Shown here: in pieces, positions 7,713-14,050 of the stretch
How the letters are laid out: each line of letters opens with the position of its first letter
How positions within the stretch are numbered: position 1 is the stretch's first letter
Origin: Acetobacteraceae bacterium
Lineage (GTDB): Bacteria > Pseudomonadota > Alphaproteobacteria > Acetobacterales > Acetobacteraceae
Direction of reading: 5' to 3'
DNA: 23,967 nt
Assembly (NCBI GenBank): GCA_020853405.1
Contig: JADYYZ010000083.1
Span: forward strand, 1 to 23,967
The notes under the pieces: generated by a model
Told to the model about the DNA's origin: nothing
The model's database searches: none
Seen by the model: only the letters and a program-made list of their open reading frames with translations
Made by a program: the position numbers and the translations under genes

Positions 7713-9077
7713 TCAGGATCCTGCCCGCCTGACGAAGCGGCCGGTGCCGGGGCGCGCATGCACCGTACCTGCACTATATATAAGTGTGCCGCGGAGCACG
7801 CTGGCAGCGACGCGGCCCGCCATCTCCATGCCGTGATAGGGACTCCAGCGGCACTCCGGGCGGTCGACGATGCTGGCCTCGTCGAAGACGAAGCGGCCGC
7901 GTTCGATGATGCAGAAATCGGCGTCGCTGCCGACCCGGATCGCGCCCTTGCGCGGGTAGAGCCCGTGGAAGCGCGCGGTGCGCTCGGCGCAGTATTGTGC
8001 GATCAGGGTGGGCGGGAGCCCGCGCCGGGCGAGCAGCGTCAGCATCAGTGGGGCGAAACTCTGCAGCCCGGTTAGCCCCGCCCCGGTCCTGAAGATGTTG
8101 GCGTCCTGCTTGTGTCTCAGCGGCCAGGGAGCGTGGTCGGTCGAGACATACTCGACCAGCCCCTTCGTCAGCCGGTCCCACATCCGCTCGACCTCCTCGG
8201 CGGTGCGGAAGGGAGGGTTGCACTTGCCCCTGCCGGCAAGCCGCACGAGGTCGTCCTCGGTCATGCACAGATACTGGATGCAGGCCTCGGCCGATGCCTT
8301 CATGCCGAAGCCGCGATAGGCGGCGGCGAGATCGAAGCCGCGCGCCAGCGACGAATGCGCGATGTGCACATGGGCACCGGTCGCGAGCCCGATTTCGAAG
8401 ATTTCCGTGTTGGCGAGGTTCTCGGCAAGCGGCGGCCGGGTGCGGGCGTGCTGGATCGGGTCGGTGCGCCCCGCTGCCTTCGCCTCCTCGGTCAGGGATT
8501 CCACCAGTTCCTGGTTCTCGTTGTGCAGCGCCACCGGGATGCCGGTCTCGCCGATCAGGCCGAACGCCAGTGTCATCTCCTGCGGGCTGATGCGGGGGAA
8601 GCGCACCGCGTCATATTCGTAGGTGGAGAGTTTGAAGGCGGAAACGCCCGCCTGGGCGAGGCCGGCGATGGCGCCGGTGCCGCCCGACTTCAGGATGGTG
8701 CCGTAGAGCGCGACATCGACATGGGAGTCGGCTTCAACCACCGCGAGTTTCTCGGCCAGGATCGCCGCATCGGTCACCGGGTGGGGGATGTCGTAGGGCA
8801 TGTCGACCACGGTGGTCACGCCGCCGGCGGCGGCGCTGCGGGTGGCGTGCACGATGCCGCCCCAGCCCATCGCCGAACTGGTGTGCATGTGCCCGTCGAC
8901 CAGCCCGGGCAGCACCAGATGCCCGGAATAGTCCAGCGTTTCGGCCCCTTTCGGTGCGCTGCCCTGGCCGATGCCGGCGATCGTCTCCCCGGTGGTCCCG
9001 ATCCAGCCGCCTTCCAGCACGCGCTCGGGTGTCACGATGTCGCCCAGGATCAGGCGGTCGAACCGGATGTCTGGCAT
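7713..9077 (-). CDS. Cyclic amidohydrolase (allantoinase/hydantoinase/dihydroorotase family)
   Basis: This 454-residue protein is a full-length member of the cyclic amidohydrolase family with a binuclear metal centre. Expected ligands are all present: His63 and His65 in LVDGHMHTSS, Lys149 (carbamylated in the family) in SAFKLSTYEY, His185 in VALHNENQE, His241 in HIAHSS, and Asp314 in STDHAPW. GKCNPPFR and AGLTGLQSFAPLML also match allantoinase. The C-terminal composite domain (AIRVGSDADFCII, SPYHGMEMAGRV, VLRGTLIYSAG) closes normally. The ATG at 9077 follows a good AAGGGA site. Allantoinase is the nearest match I recall, but the neighbouring carbamoylase-like and hydantoin-racemase-like genes make a hydantoin or dihydropyrimidine-type substrate equally plausible. 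The gene is transcribed away from prpD over a 95-base shared promoter region. Its last 20 or so codons use several codons rare for this genome. Confidence 0.88.
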   Translation of the reverse strand: MPDIRFDRLILGDIVTPERVLEGGWIGTTGETIAGIGQGSAPKGAETLDYSGHLVLPGLVDGHMHTSSAMGWGGIVHATRSAAAGGVTTVVDMPYDIPHPVTDAAILAEKLAVVEADSHVDVALYGTILKSGGTGAIAGLAQAGVSAFKLSTYEYDAVRFPRISPQEMTLAFGLIGETGIPVALHNENQELVESLTEEAKAAGRTDPIQHARTRPPLAENLANTEIFEIGLATGAHVHIAHSSLARGFDLAAAYRGFGMKASAEACIQYLCMTEDDLVRLAGRGKCNPPFRTAEEVERMWDRLTKGLVEYVSTDHAPWPLRHKQDANIFRTGAGLTGLQSFAPLMLTLLARRGLPPTLIAQYCAERTARFHGLYPRKGAIRVGSDADFCIIERGRFVFDEASIVDRPECRWSPYHGMEMAGRVAASVLRGTLIYSAGTVHARPGTGRFVRRAGS

Positions 9078-9098
9078 GGGCTGGTCCCTTTCCACGGT

Positions 9099-9150
9099 GG
9101 CTTGCGCGCCCCTGCCGGCATGATTAATCAGCCGTGCACATTTGCAAGCC
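9099..9150. promoter_or_regulatory. Divergent promoter region with TGATTAATCA palindrome
   Basis: The 95 bases between the divergent amidohydrolase and prpD starts contain a perfect 10-base palindrome, TGATTAATCA (9121-9130). Outer inverted arms GGCTTGC (9099-9105) and GCAAGCC (9144-9150) lie almost concentrically around it. This fits an operator or a pair of operators controlling both directions. Clear sigma-70 boxes are not obvious. The regulator is unknown. Confidence 0.45.
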
Positions 9151-9172
9151 GCAACAGGCAAGGGGAACGCGC

Positions 9173-10699
9173 ATGGACTTCCATCCGGTCAAGGTGTGGC
9201 CCAGCAAGGCGAACCTGGCGCGCGAGGACCAGCTCGCCTGGAAGATCGCCGGCGTCGCTGCCGACAAGGTGCCGGTCGAGCGGGACGTGGCCGAGATGAT
9301 CGTCAACCGGATCATCGACAACGCCGCGGTCGCGATCGCTGCCATCAACCGCCGCCCCGTGGTCTCCGCCCGGCAGATGGCGCTCGGCCATCCGCGCAAG
9401 GGCGGCGCGACCGTGTTCGGCCTGCCGCCGTCGCGCCGGTTCAGCCCCGAATGGGCGGCCTGGGCGAACGGCACCGCGGTGCGCGAGCTCGACATGCACG
9501 ACACCTTCCTGGCGGCCGACTATTCCCACCCGGGCGACAACATCCCCCCCCTGCTCGCGGTCGCGCAGACCATGGAGAAGTCGGGCAAGGACCTGATCCG
9601 CGGCATCGCCACCGCCTATGAGATCCATATCGACCTGGTGCGCGCGATCTGCCTGCACGAGCACAAGGTCGACCATATCGCGCACCTGTGCCCGGCGGCG
9701 GCCGCCGGCATCGGCACGCTGCTGCGGCTTCCGCAGGAGACCATCTTCCAGGCGGTGCAGCAGGCGCTGCATGTCAGCATCACCTTCCGCCAGAGCCGCA
9801 AGGGCGAGATTTCCAGCTGGAAGGCCTATGCGCCGGCGCATGCCGCCAAGCTCGCGGTCGAGGCGGCGGACCGCGCGATGCGCGGCGAAGGCGCGCCGAG
9901 CCCGATCTACGAGGGCGAGGATTCCGTCATCGCCTGGGTGCTGGCAGGGCGCAACAACCGCAAGGACGTCTACACACCCGTCTACTATCAGGTACCGCTG
10001 CCCGCCGAGGGCGAGGCCAAGCGCGCCATCCTCGACAGCTACACCAAGGAGCACAGCGCCGAATACCAGAGCCAGGCGATCATCGACCTCGCCTTCCGCA
10101 TGCGCGAGAAGATCGCCGACTGGGAACAGATCGAGAAGATCGTGCTCTCGACCAGCCACCACACCCACTACGTGATCGGCACAGGCGCCAACGATCCGCA
10201 GAAGCTGGACCCCAAGGCGAGCCGCGAGACGCTCGACCATTCCATCATGTACATCCTGGCGGTGGCGTTGCAGGACGGGCGCTGGCACCACGTGGATTCG
10301 TACGCGCCGAAGCGCGCCAGCCGGGCCGATACGGTGCGGCTGTGGCACAAGATCGAGACCCGGGAGGACCCGGAATGGACGCGCCGCTACCATTCCTCGG
10401 ACCCGAACCAGAAGGCGTTCGGCGGCAAGGTGGAGATCTTCCTCAAGGACGGCTCGACCCTGGTCGACGAGATGGCGGTGGCCAACGCCCACAGCCTCGG
10501 CGCGAAGCCGTTTGCCCGTCCCGACTACATCAGGAAGTTCGAGACCCTGACCGACGGCATCATCACGCGGCGGGAGGCGAACCGCTTTCTCGATGCGGCG
10601 CAGGATCTGGCGCGGCTGCCGGCGGGCGAGCTCGGCCAGCTGGGCGTCGCGCTGCCGGGCGTCAAACTCTCGGTCAGCCGCGCCCGGGGAATCTTTTGA
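9173..10699 (+). CDS. prpD: 2-methylcitrate dehydratase (MmgE/PrpD family)
   Basis: PrpD dehydrates 2-methylcitrate to cis-2-methylaconitate in the cytosolic methylcitrate cycle that oxidises propionyl-CoA. The 508 residues closely resemble the remembered mycobacterial PrpD. Shared blocks include MIVNRIIDNAAVA (42-54), WAAWANGTAVRELDMHDTF (94-112), LAADYSHPGDNIPPL, TAYEIHIDLVRAICLHEHK, RQSRKGEISSWKAYAPAHA, EGEDSVIAW and STSHHTHYVIGTGANDPQK. The ATG at 9173 has AGGGGA six bases before it. An in-frame ATG at 9134 would add 13 residues without a better site. The next gene, prpC, is in the order seen in mycobacteria, but is separated by 150 bases holding a 14-base tandem repeat. No prpB (methylisocitrate lyase) is in the window, so the cycle must be completed elsewhere. 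Confidence 0.93.
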   Translation: MDFHPVKVWPSKANLAREDQLAWKIAGVAADKVPVERDVAEMIVNRIIDNAAVAIAAINRRPVVSARQMALGHPRKGGATVFGLPPSRRFSPEWAAWANGTAVRELDMHDTFLAADYSHPGDNIPPLLAVAQTMEKSGKDLIRGIATAYEIHIDLVRAICLHEHKVDHIAHLCPAAAAGIGTLLRLPQETIFQAVQQALHVSITFRQSRKGEISSWKAYAPAHAAKLAVEAADRAMRGEGAPSPIYEGEDSVIAWVLAGRNNRKDVYTPVYYQVPLPAEGEAKRAILDSYTKEHSAEYQSQAIIDLAFRMREKIADWEQIEKIVLSTSHHTHYVIGTGANDPQKLDPKASRETLDHSIMYILAVALQDGRWHHVDSYAPKRASRADTVRLWHKIETREDPEWTRRYHSSDPNQKAFGGKVEIFLKDGSTLVDEMAVANAHSLGAKPFARPDYIRKFETLTDGIITRREANRFLDAAQDLARLPAGELGQLGVALPGVKLSVSRARGIF

Positions 10700-10737
10700 C
10701 GCGCCGCGCGGCCTGCGGGCCTGGGCACGCCGGCGCC

Positions 10738-10835
10738 AGCGCGCCGCCCACGTGCTGGCGCCCACGTGCTGGCGCCCAGGTGCTGGCGCCCAGGTGCTGG
10801 CGCCCACAGGCCGGCGCCCACGCACCGGCACCATG
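10738..10835 (+). repeat. 14-bp tandem repeat between prpD and prpC
   Basis: A 14-base unit, best copy GTGCTGGCGCCCAC, is repeated head to tail at 10752, 10766, 10780 and 10794. The second and third copies end in CAG instead of CAC. Two more degenerate units follow at 10808 and 10822, and a degenerate unit precedes at 10738. Each unit contains GCTGGCGCC, and GGCGCCAGC just upstream (10732-10740) is its reverse complement, so a transcript could fold in several registers. With a 14-base unit it cannot encode a repeated peptide in one frame. It ends about 15 bases before the prpC start and overlaps its leader. Confidence 0.9.
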
Positions 10836-10849
10836 ACGGAGGAAGATGA

Positions 10850-11992
10850 ATGACCGACGACACATCAGGGCAGCCGATCTTCAAGGGCCTGGTCGGCGTG
10901 TTCGCCGACGAAAGCGCCGTCTCCAAGGTCATGGTCGAGACCAACAGCCTGACCTATCGCGGCTACCCGGTGCAGGATCTGTGCGAGCAGTGCAGTTTCG
11001 AGGAGGTCGCCTGGCTGCTGTGGGAGGGCGAGCTGCCGACGCGCAAGCAGCTGAACGCCTTCCGCAGGGCCGAGGCGGCCGAGCGCGGGATCAGCCGCGC
11101 GCTGGTCAGGGTGATCGAGGCGTTCCCGAAAAAGTCCCACCCGATGGACATGATCCGCACCGCGGTCTCGTTCCTGGCGCAGGAGGATGCCGAGGCCGGC
11201 GACATCAGCGAGGCGGCGACCAGGCGCAAGGCGCTGCGGCTGTTCGCGAAGATCCCGACCGCGATCGCTGCCGCCTGCCGCCTGCGCGATGGCCTGCGCC
11301 CGATCCGGCCGAAGCCGGAACTCGGGTTTTCCGAGAACATCTTCCACATGTTCTTCGGCAGCGTGCCGGAGAAGCGGGTGGTGAAGGCGTTCGATGTCTC
11401 GATGATCCTTTATGCCGAACACGGCTTCAACGCCTCGACCTTCGCCGCCCGCGTCGTCGCCAGCACCCAGGCGGACCTGCATTCCGCCGTGGTGGCCGGG
11501 ATCGGCGCGCTGAAGGGGCCGCTGCACGGCGGCGCCAACGAGGCGGTGATGCAGATGCTGAAAAGCGTCGGCACGCCGGCCCGGGCGCGAGGCTGGATCG
11601 ACGACAAGCTGGAGCACCGCGCGCTGGTGATGGGCTTCGGCCACCGCGTCTACAAGCACGGCGATTCGCGGGTGCCGACCATGAGCCGCTATCGCGACAG
11701 CGTCGCGGAAGCCACCGGCGGCCAGAAATGGGTCGAAATCTCGACGATCCTGGCCGAGGAGATGATGGCCAAGAAGGGGATCCACCCCAACCTCGATTTC
11801 CCCGCCGGCCCTGCGTATTTCATGATGGGCTTCCCGGTCGATTTCTTCACGCCGCTGTTCGTCGCCAGCCGCGTCACCGGCTGGGCCGCGCACGTGATCG
11901 AGCAGGGCGCCGACAACCGGCTGATCCGGCCGCTGTCGCACTACACCGGCAGGCCGCAGCGCGAGGTGGTGCCGATCCGCGCGCGGGGCTGA
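10850..11992 (+). CDS. prpC: 2-methylcitrate synthase / citrate synthase
   Basis: PrpC condenses propionyl-CoA with oxaloacetate to give 2-methylcitrate, the substrate of the PrpD encoded just before. The 380-residue length fits the short type II-like methylcitrate synthases. The citrate synthase catalytic triad is intact: His226 in GPLHGGANEAVM, His265 in GFGHRVYKHGDSR, and Asp316 in NLDFPAGPAYFMMG. TNSLTYRGYPVQDL (31-44) and the long LYAEHGFNASTFAARV (188-202) match the mycobacterial PrpC/GltA1 protein as I remember it. The ATG at 10850 follows an AGGAAG site. Pairing with prpD supports methylcitrate synthase over a housekeeping citrate synthase, though such enzymes often do both. A hairpin followed by a T-rich tail after 12014 likely ends the prpDC transcript. 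Confidence 0.93.
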   Translation: MTDDTSGQPIFKGLVGVFADESAVSKVMVETNSLTYRGYPVQDLCEQCSFEEVAWLLWEGELPTRKQLNAFRRAEAAERGISRALVRVIEAFPKKSHPMDMIRTAVSFLAQEDAEAGDISEAATRRKALRLFAKIPTAIAAACRLRDGLRPIRPKPELGFSENIFHMFFGSVPEKRVVKAFDVSMILYAEHGFNASTFAARVVASTQADLHSAVVAGIGALKGPLHGGANEAVMQMLKSVGTPARARGWIDDKLEHRALVMGFGHRVYKHGDSRVPTMSRYRDSVAEATGGQKWVEISTILAEEMMAKKGIHPNLDFPAGPAYFMMGFPVDFFTPLFVASRVTGWAAHVIEQGADNRLIRPLSHYTGRPQREVVPIRARG

Positions 11993-12013
11993 GCCGACCG
12001 CATGGCTGACCGG

Positions 12014-12047
12014 CGGGCGCGGGGGCACCCTCGCGCCCGTTCTGTTT
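12014..12047 (+). terminator. Rho-independent terminator after prpC
   Basis: Arms 12014-12025 and 12028-12039 form a 12-pair GC stem with one G-U pair, closing on a short GGCACC-type loop. TTCTGTTT (12040-12047) follows immediately. It lies 22 bases after the prpC stop and separates prpDC from the aminotransferase gene. Confidence 0.7.
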
Positions 12048-12090
12048 GCGAATTAGGCTGGCCCGATCCAGAGGCAAGGAGATCGAGGCC

Positions 12091-13026
12091 ATGGCCGAGG
12101 CGAAATACATCTGGCTGAACGGCACCATCGTGCCCTGGGCCGACGCGCGCGTGCATGTCTACAGCCCGGCGGTGAAATATGGCGTCGGCGTGTTCGAAGG
12201 CATCCGCGGCTACTTCAACCCGCGCATGAACGAGATGTTCGTGTTCCGGCTGGAGGAGCATCTGCGGCGCCTTGCCTACAGCATGCGGGTGATGCGCTTC
12301 GACGACCCGCCCGGCCACGAGGTGCTGCGGGGCGCGGTGCTGGAAACCTTGCGCGCCAACGACTTCCGCGAAGGCGTGCATATCCGCCTGTCGGTCTATC
12401 TCGACGGCGATGGCGAGCAGGGCGCGACCGGCCCGGTCTCGACCGTGTGCCTCGCGCTGCCGCGGCCGAACAGCAAGGCGGTCGAGAACGGGGTTACCGC
12501 CGGCGTCGTCTCGTGGCGGCGGCCGGAGGATTCCGCGATGCCGATGCGGGTGAAGGCGCACGCCAACTACCACAACGGCCGGCTCGCGACGCTGGAGGCG
12601 AAGGCGAACGGGCACGGTGCGGCGATCATCCTCTCCAGCCACGGCAAGGTGGCGGAAGGCCCCGGCATGTGCCTGTTCCTGATCCGCGACGGCCAGGCGA
12701 TCACGCCGAGCGTCACCAGCGACATCCTGGAAAGCATCACGCGCGACGCCGTGATCCGGCTGCTGCGCGACGAGCTCGGCGTGCCGGTGGCGGAGCGCGA
12801 CGTCGACCGCACCGAGCTCTATGCCGCCGACGAGGCGTTCTTCGCCGGCACCGCGTGGGAGGTGACGCCGGTGACGGCGATCGACCGGCTGGTGCTGGGC
12901 GACGGCAAGCCGGGTGCGATCACGCGCCGTCTGCAGGACCTGTTCTTCGCGATCGCGCACGGCGACTCGAACGCGCACGCCGCCTGGCGCACGGCGCTTT
13001 CCGCATCGGCGCGCGCCGCCGCATAG
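12091..13026 (+). CDS. ilvE: Branched-chain amino acid aminotransferase (class IV, PLP)
   Basis: This 311-residue class IV aminotransferase transfers the amino group between branched-chain amino acids and 2-oxoglutarate. VKYGVGVFEGIRGY (28-41) matches the IlvE N-terminal signature. The PLP lysine is Lys155 in MRVKAHANYHNGRL. KVAEGPGMCLFLI places the PLP-ring glutamate at 189. TSDILESITRDAVI (209-222) and FFAGTAWEVTPV (250-261) follow, as in E. coli IlvE. The ATG at 12091 has AAGGAGA about ten bases upstream. The gene stands alone between the prpC terminator and two hairpins. Valine and isoleucine breakdown yields propionyl-CoA, so being next to the methylcitrate genes may be functional. Members of this class also include D-amino-acid and 4-amino-4-deoxychorismate enzymes, but the motifs favour the branched-chain type. 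Confidence 0.9.
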   Translation: MAEAKYIWLNGTIVPWADARVHVYSPAVKYGVGVFEGIRGYFNPRMNEMFVFRLEEHLRRLAYSMRVMRFDDPPGHEVLRGAVLETLRANDFREGVHIRLSVYLDGDGEQGATGPVSTVCLALPRPNSKAVENGVTAGVVSWRRPEDSAMPMRVKAHANYHNGRLATLEAKANGHGAAIILSSHGKVAEGPGMCLFLIRDGQAITPSVTSDILESITRDAVIRLLRDELGVPVAERDVDRTELYAADEAFFAGTAWEVTPVTAIDRLVLGDGKPGAITRRLQDLFFAIAHGDSNAHAAWRTALSASARAAA

Positions 13027-13035
13027 GCAGCGACT

Positions 13036-13069
13036 GCATCGCGCACACGCGATTCTGTGTGCGCGATGC
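13036..13069 (+). terminator. Hairpin ten bases after the aminotransferase gene
   Basis: Perfect 13-base arms (13036-13048 and 13057-13069) flank an eight-base loop. No T-tract follows, so it may act with the next palindrome as a two-part terminator or protect the 3' end of the mRNA. Confidence 0.5.
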
Positions 13070-13093
13070 CACGCTGCACGCGCGTGGGCGAAA

Positions 13094-13130
13094 AAAATGC
13101 AGCGCTGCGCGCATGCGCGCAGCGCTTTTC
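13094..13130. terminator. 26-bp perfect palindrome flanked by an A-tract and a T-tract
   Basis: Positions 13101-13126 are their own reverse complement and can form an 11-pair stem with a GCAT tetraloop. Seven A residues lie just before (13092-13098), and T residues from 13126 to 13129 follow. This makes a compact rho-independent terminator on the plus strand. The A-tract also lets it work on the minus strand. Its perfect symmetry equally allows a protein-binding site. Confidence 0.6.
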
Positions 13131-13131
13131 G

Positions 13132-13160
13132 TTGACATGCACAAACCGCATGATCATAGC
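13132..13160 (+). promoter_or_regulatory. Possible sigma-70 promoter
   Basis: A perfect -35 box TTGACA (13132-13137) is followed after 17 bases by CATAGC (13155-13160), a poor -10 match with three of six bases. It lies directly after the palindromic terminator and points toward the H1-like gene, whose leader would then be about 310 bases. The -10 box is weak, so this is tentative. Confidence 0.35.
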
Positions 13161-13465
13161 CTGATGTTGCGATGACGGATGCATCGCACGATTCGCAATC
13201 GCGCGAGTCGATGATGCAGCCGCCGACGCAGCAGGAGAGGACGGTCCATGGACCGCTTGCTCGCCGGCCCGCCCGCACCCGCGCGGCGCGCCACATTCGG
13301 GAATCCTGAACGCACGGCATGCCGTGCCGGAAATGCGTTTCCCGAAGCGAGCCCGCCCCTGTCATCCGGCCATGCCGACCCCGTGCCGGTTCAGCACGAG
13401 CTCGGTCGCGCGCCCGTTCAGCCCGCCTTCATGGCAGTCGGGTATGGGCGATCCAGGACACAATC

Positions 13466-13472
13466 AAGGAGG
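13466..13472 (+). promoter_or_regulatory. Shine-Dalgarno sequence fixing a TTG start
   Basis: AAGGAGG lies six bases before TTG at 13479. It is the strongest ribosome site near this gene and decides the start in favour of TTG over the ATG at 13248, 231 bases upstream in the same frame. Confidence 0.7.
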
Positions 13473-13478
13473 ACTTCT

Positions 13479-13922
13479 TTGGACAAGACCACAACGGCGC
13501 CGGCGGAGTTCGTCCGCGCGGCCGATGCAGCGATGCCGCTCGCCATGCGCGCGGCACGCAAGACCGCCGCGAGGAAGCCCGCGGCGCGCAAGCCCGCCGC
13601 GAAGAAGCCCGCGGCTCGCAAGGCAGCGGTGAAGAAGCCCGCGGCCAAGCGCACCGCCGCCGCCCGCAAGCCGGCGGCGCGCAAGACGGCGGCAAAGAAG
13701 CCGGCGGCACGCAAGGTGGCGGCGAAGAAGCCCGCGGCCAAGCGTACCGCCGCTGCCCGCAAGCCCGCCGCCCGCAAGACGGCGGCCCGCAAGCCCGCTG
13801 CCCGCAAGCCCGCCGCCCGCAAGGCAGCGGCGGCAAAGCCGGCGGCCAAGCGCGTCGTGCGCCGCCCGCGCAAGGCGGCAGCCGCGCCCGCGCCCGCCGC
13901 GCCGACCGAAGCGGCGTCGTGA
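13479..13922 (+). CDS. Lysine/alanine-rich histone H1-like DNA-binding protein
   Basis: The 147-residue protein is almost wholly built of Lys, Arg, Ala and Pro. After about 24 ordinary residues (DKTTTAPAEFVRAADAA) come repeated blocks of the type KKPAA, RKPAA and KRTAAA. The last 20 residues turn to Arg/Pro/Ala. This composition is that of bacterial H1-like proteins, which bind DNA and compact the nucleoid, or of the basic tails fused to other proteins. The repeat array includes an internal copy: the coding stretch from about 13631 recurs from about 13724 (31 residues). The TTG start is supported by AAGGAGG at 13466. An 18-pair hairpin follows the stop. A TTG start usually lowers translation. 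An unidentified folded domain is not present, so no enzymatic role is proposed. Confidence 0.82.
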   Translation: MDKTTTAPAEFVRAADAAMPLAMRAARKTAARKPAARKPAAKKPAARKAAVKKPAAKRTAAARKPAARKTAAKKPAARKVAAKKPAAKRTAAARKPAARKTAARKPAARKPAARKAAAAKPAAKRVVRRPRKAAAAPAPAAPTEAAS

Positions 13923-13927
13923 CCAGG

Positions 13928-13968
13928 CCGGCACGGCCCGGCGCGCGTGTCGCGCCGGGCCGTGCCGG
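13928..13968 (+). terminator. 18-bp perfect hairpin after the H1-like gene
   Basis: Perfect arms 13928-13945 and 13951-13968 enclose the five-base loop CGTGT, beginning five bases after the stop codon. The stem is very GC-rich. No T-tract follows, so termination may need a cofactor or the hairpin may stabilise the message. Confidence 0.65.
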
Positions 13969-14036
13969 ACCACTTCCGATCCCCTGAAAGGCTTGCCGCC
14001 CGCCGCCCGCGCCCTATCCTGCACCCGCAACCATGC

Positions 14037-14042
14037 GGGAGG
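14037..14042 (+). promoter_or_regulatory. Shine-Dalgarno sequence favouring a GTG start
   Basis: GGGAGG lies eight bases before the GTG at 14051. The in-frame ATG at 14033 overlaps this site and has none of its own, so the GTG is the better start for the RraA-like gene. Confidence 0.55.
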
Positions 14043-14050
14043 ATGTGCAA

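Larger units (their letters stand above)
13027..13478. other. 452-bp non-coding stretch rich in dyad symmetry
   Basis: No convincing gene lies here. In order it holds a 13-base perfect hairpin (13036-13069), a 26-base perfect palindrome with A7 before and T4 after (13094-13130), and a consensus TTGACA (13132-13137). TGCGATG/CATCGCA (13168-13174 and 13182-13188), CGATT-CGC-AATCG (13189-13201) and the palindrome GGTCCATGGACC (13242-13253) follow. A ribosome-site-plus-ATG at 13233-13250 opens a frame that runs into the H1-like gene. That frame uses many A/T-ending codons unlike its neighbours, so I read it as leader rather than protein. Confidence 0.75.

Noticed and set aside
9128..10834. A 568-codon minus-strand open frame.
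   Set aside because: It is antisense to prpD. It starts within the tandem repeat and crosses the promoter region.
10738..10835. A CRISPR array.
   Set aside because: The unit is 14 bases with no spacers, and no cas genes are nearby. It is a simple tandem repeat.
13248..13478. An N-terminal extension of the H1-like protein from ATG 13248.
   Set aside because: Third-base usage is unlike genes here, the peptide is featureless, and a better ribosome site precedes TTG 13479. It remains possible as a minor isoform.
13560..13860. Repeats in the H1-like gene as a separate DNA repeat element.
   Set aside because: The periodicity follows the Lys/Arg-Pro-Ala-Ala protein repeat in frame, so it is coding.
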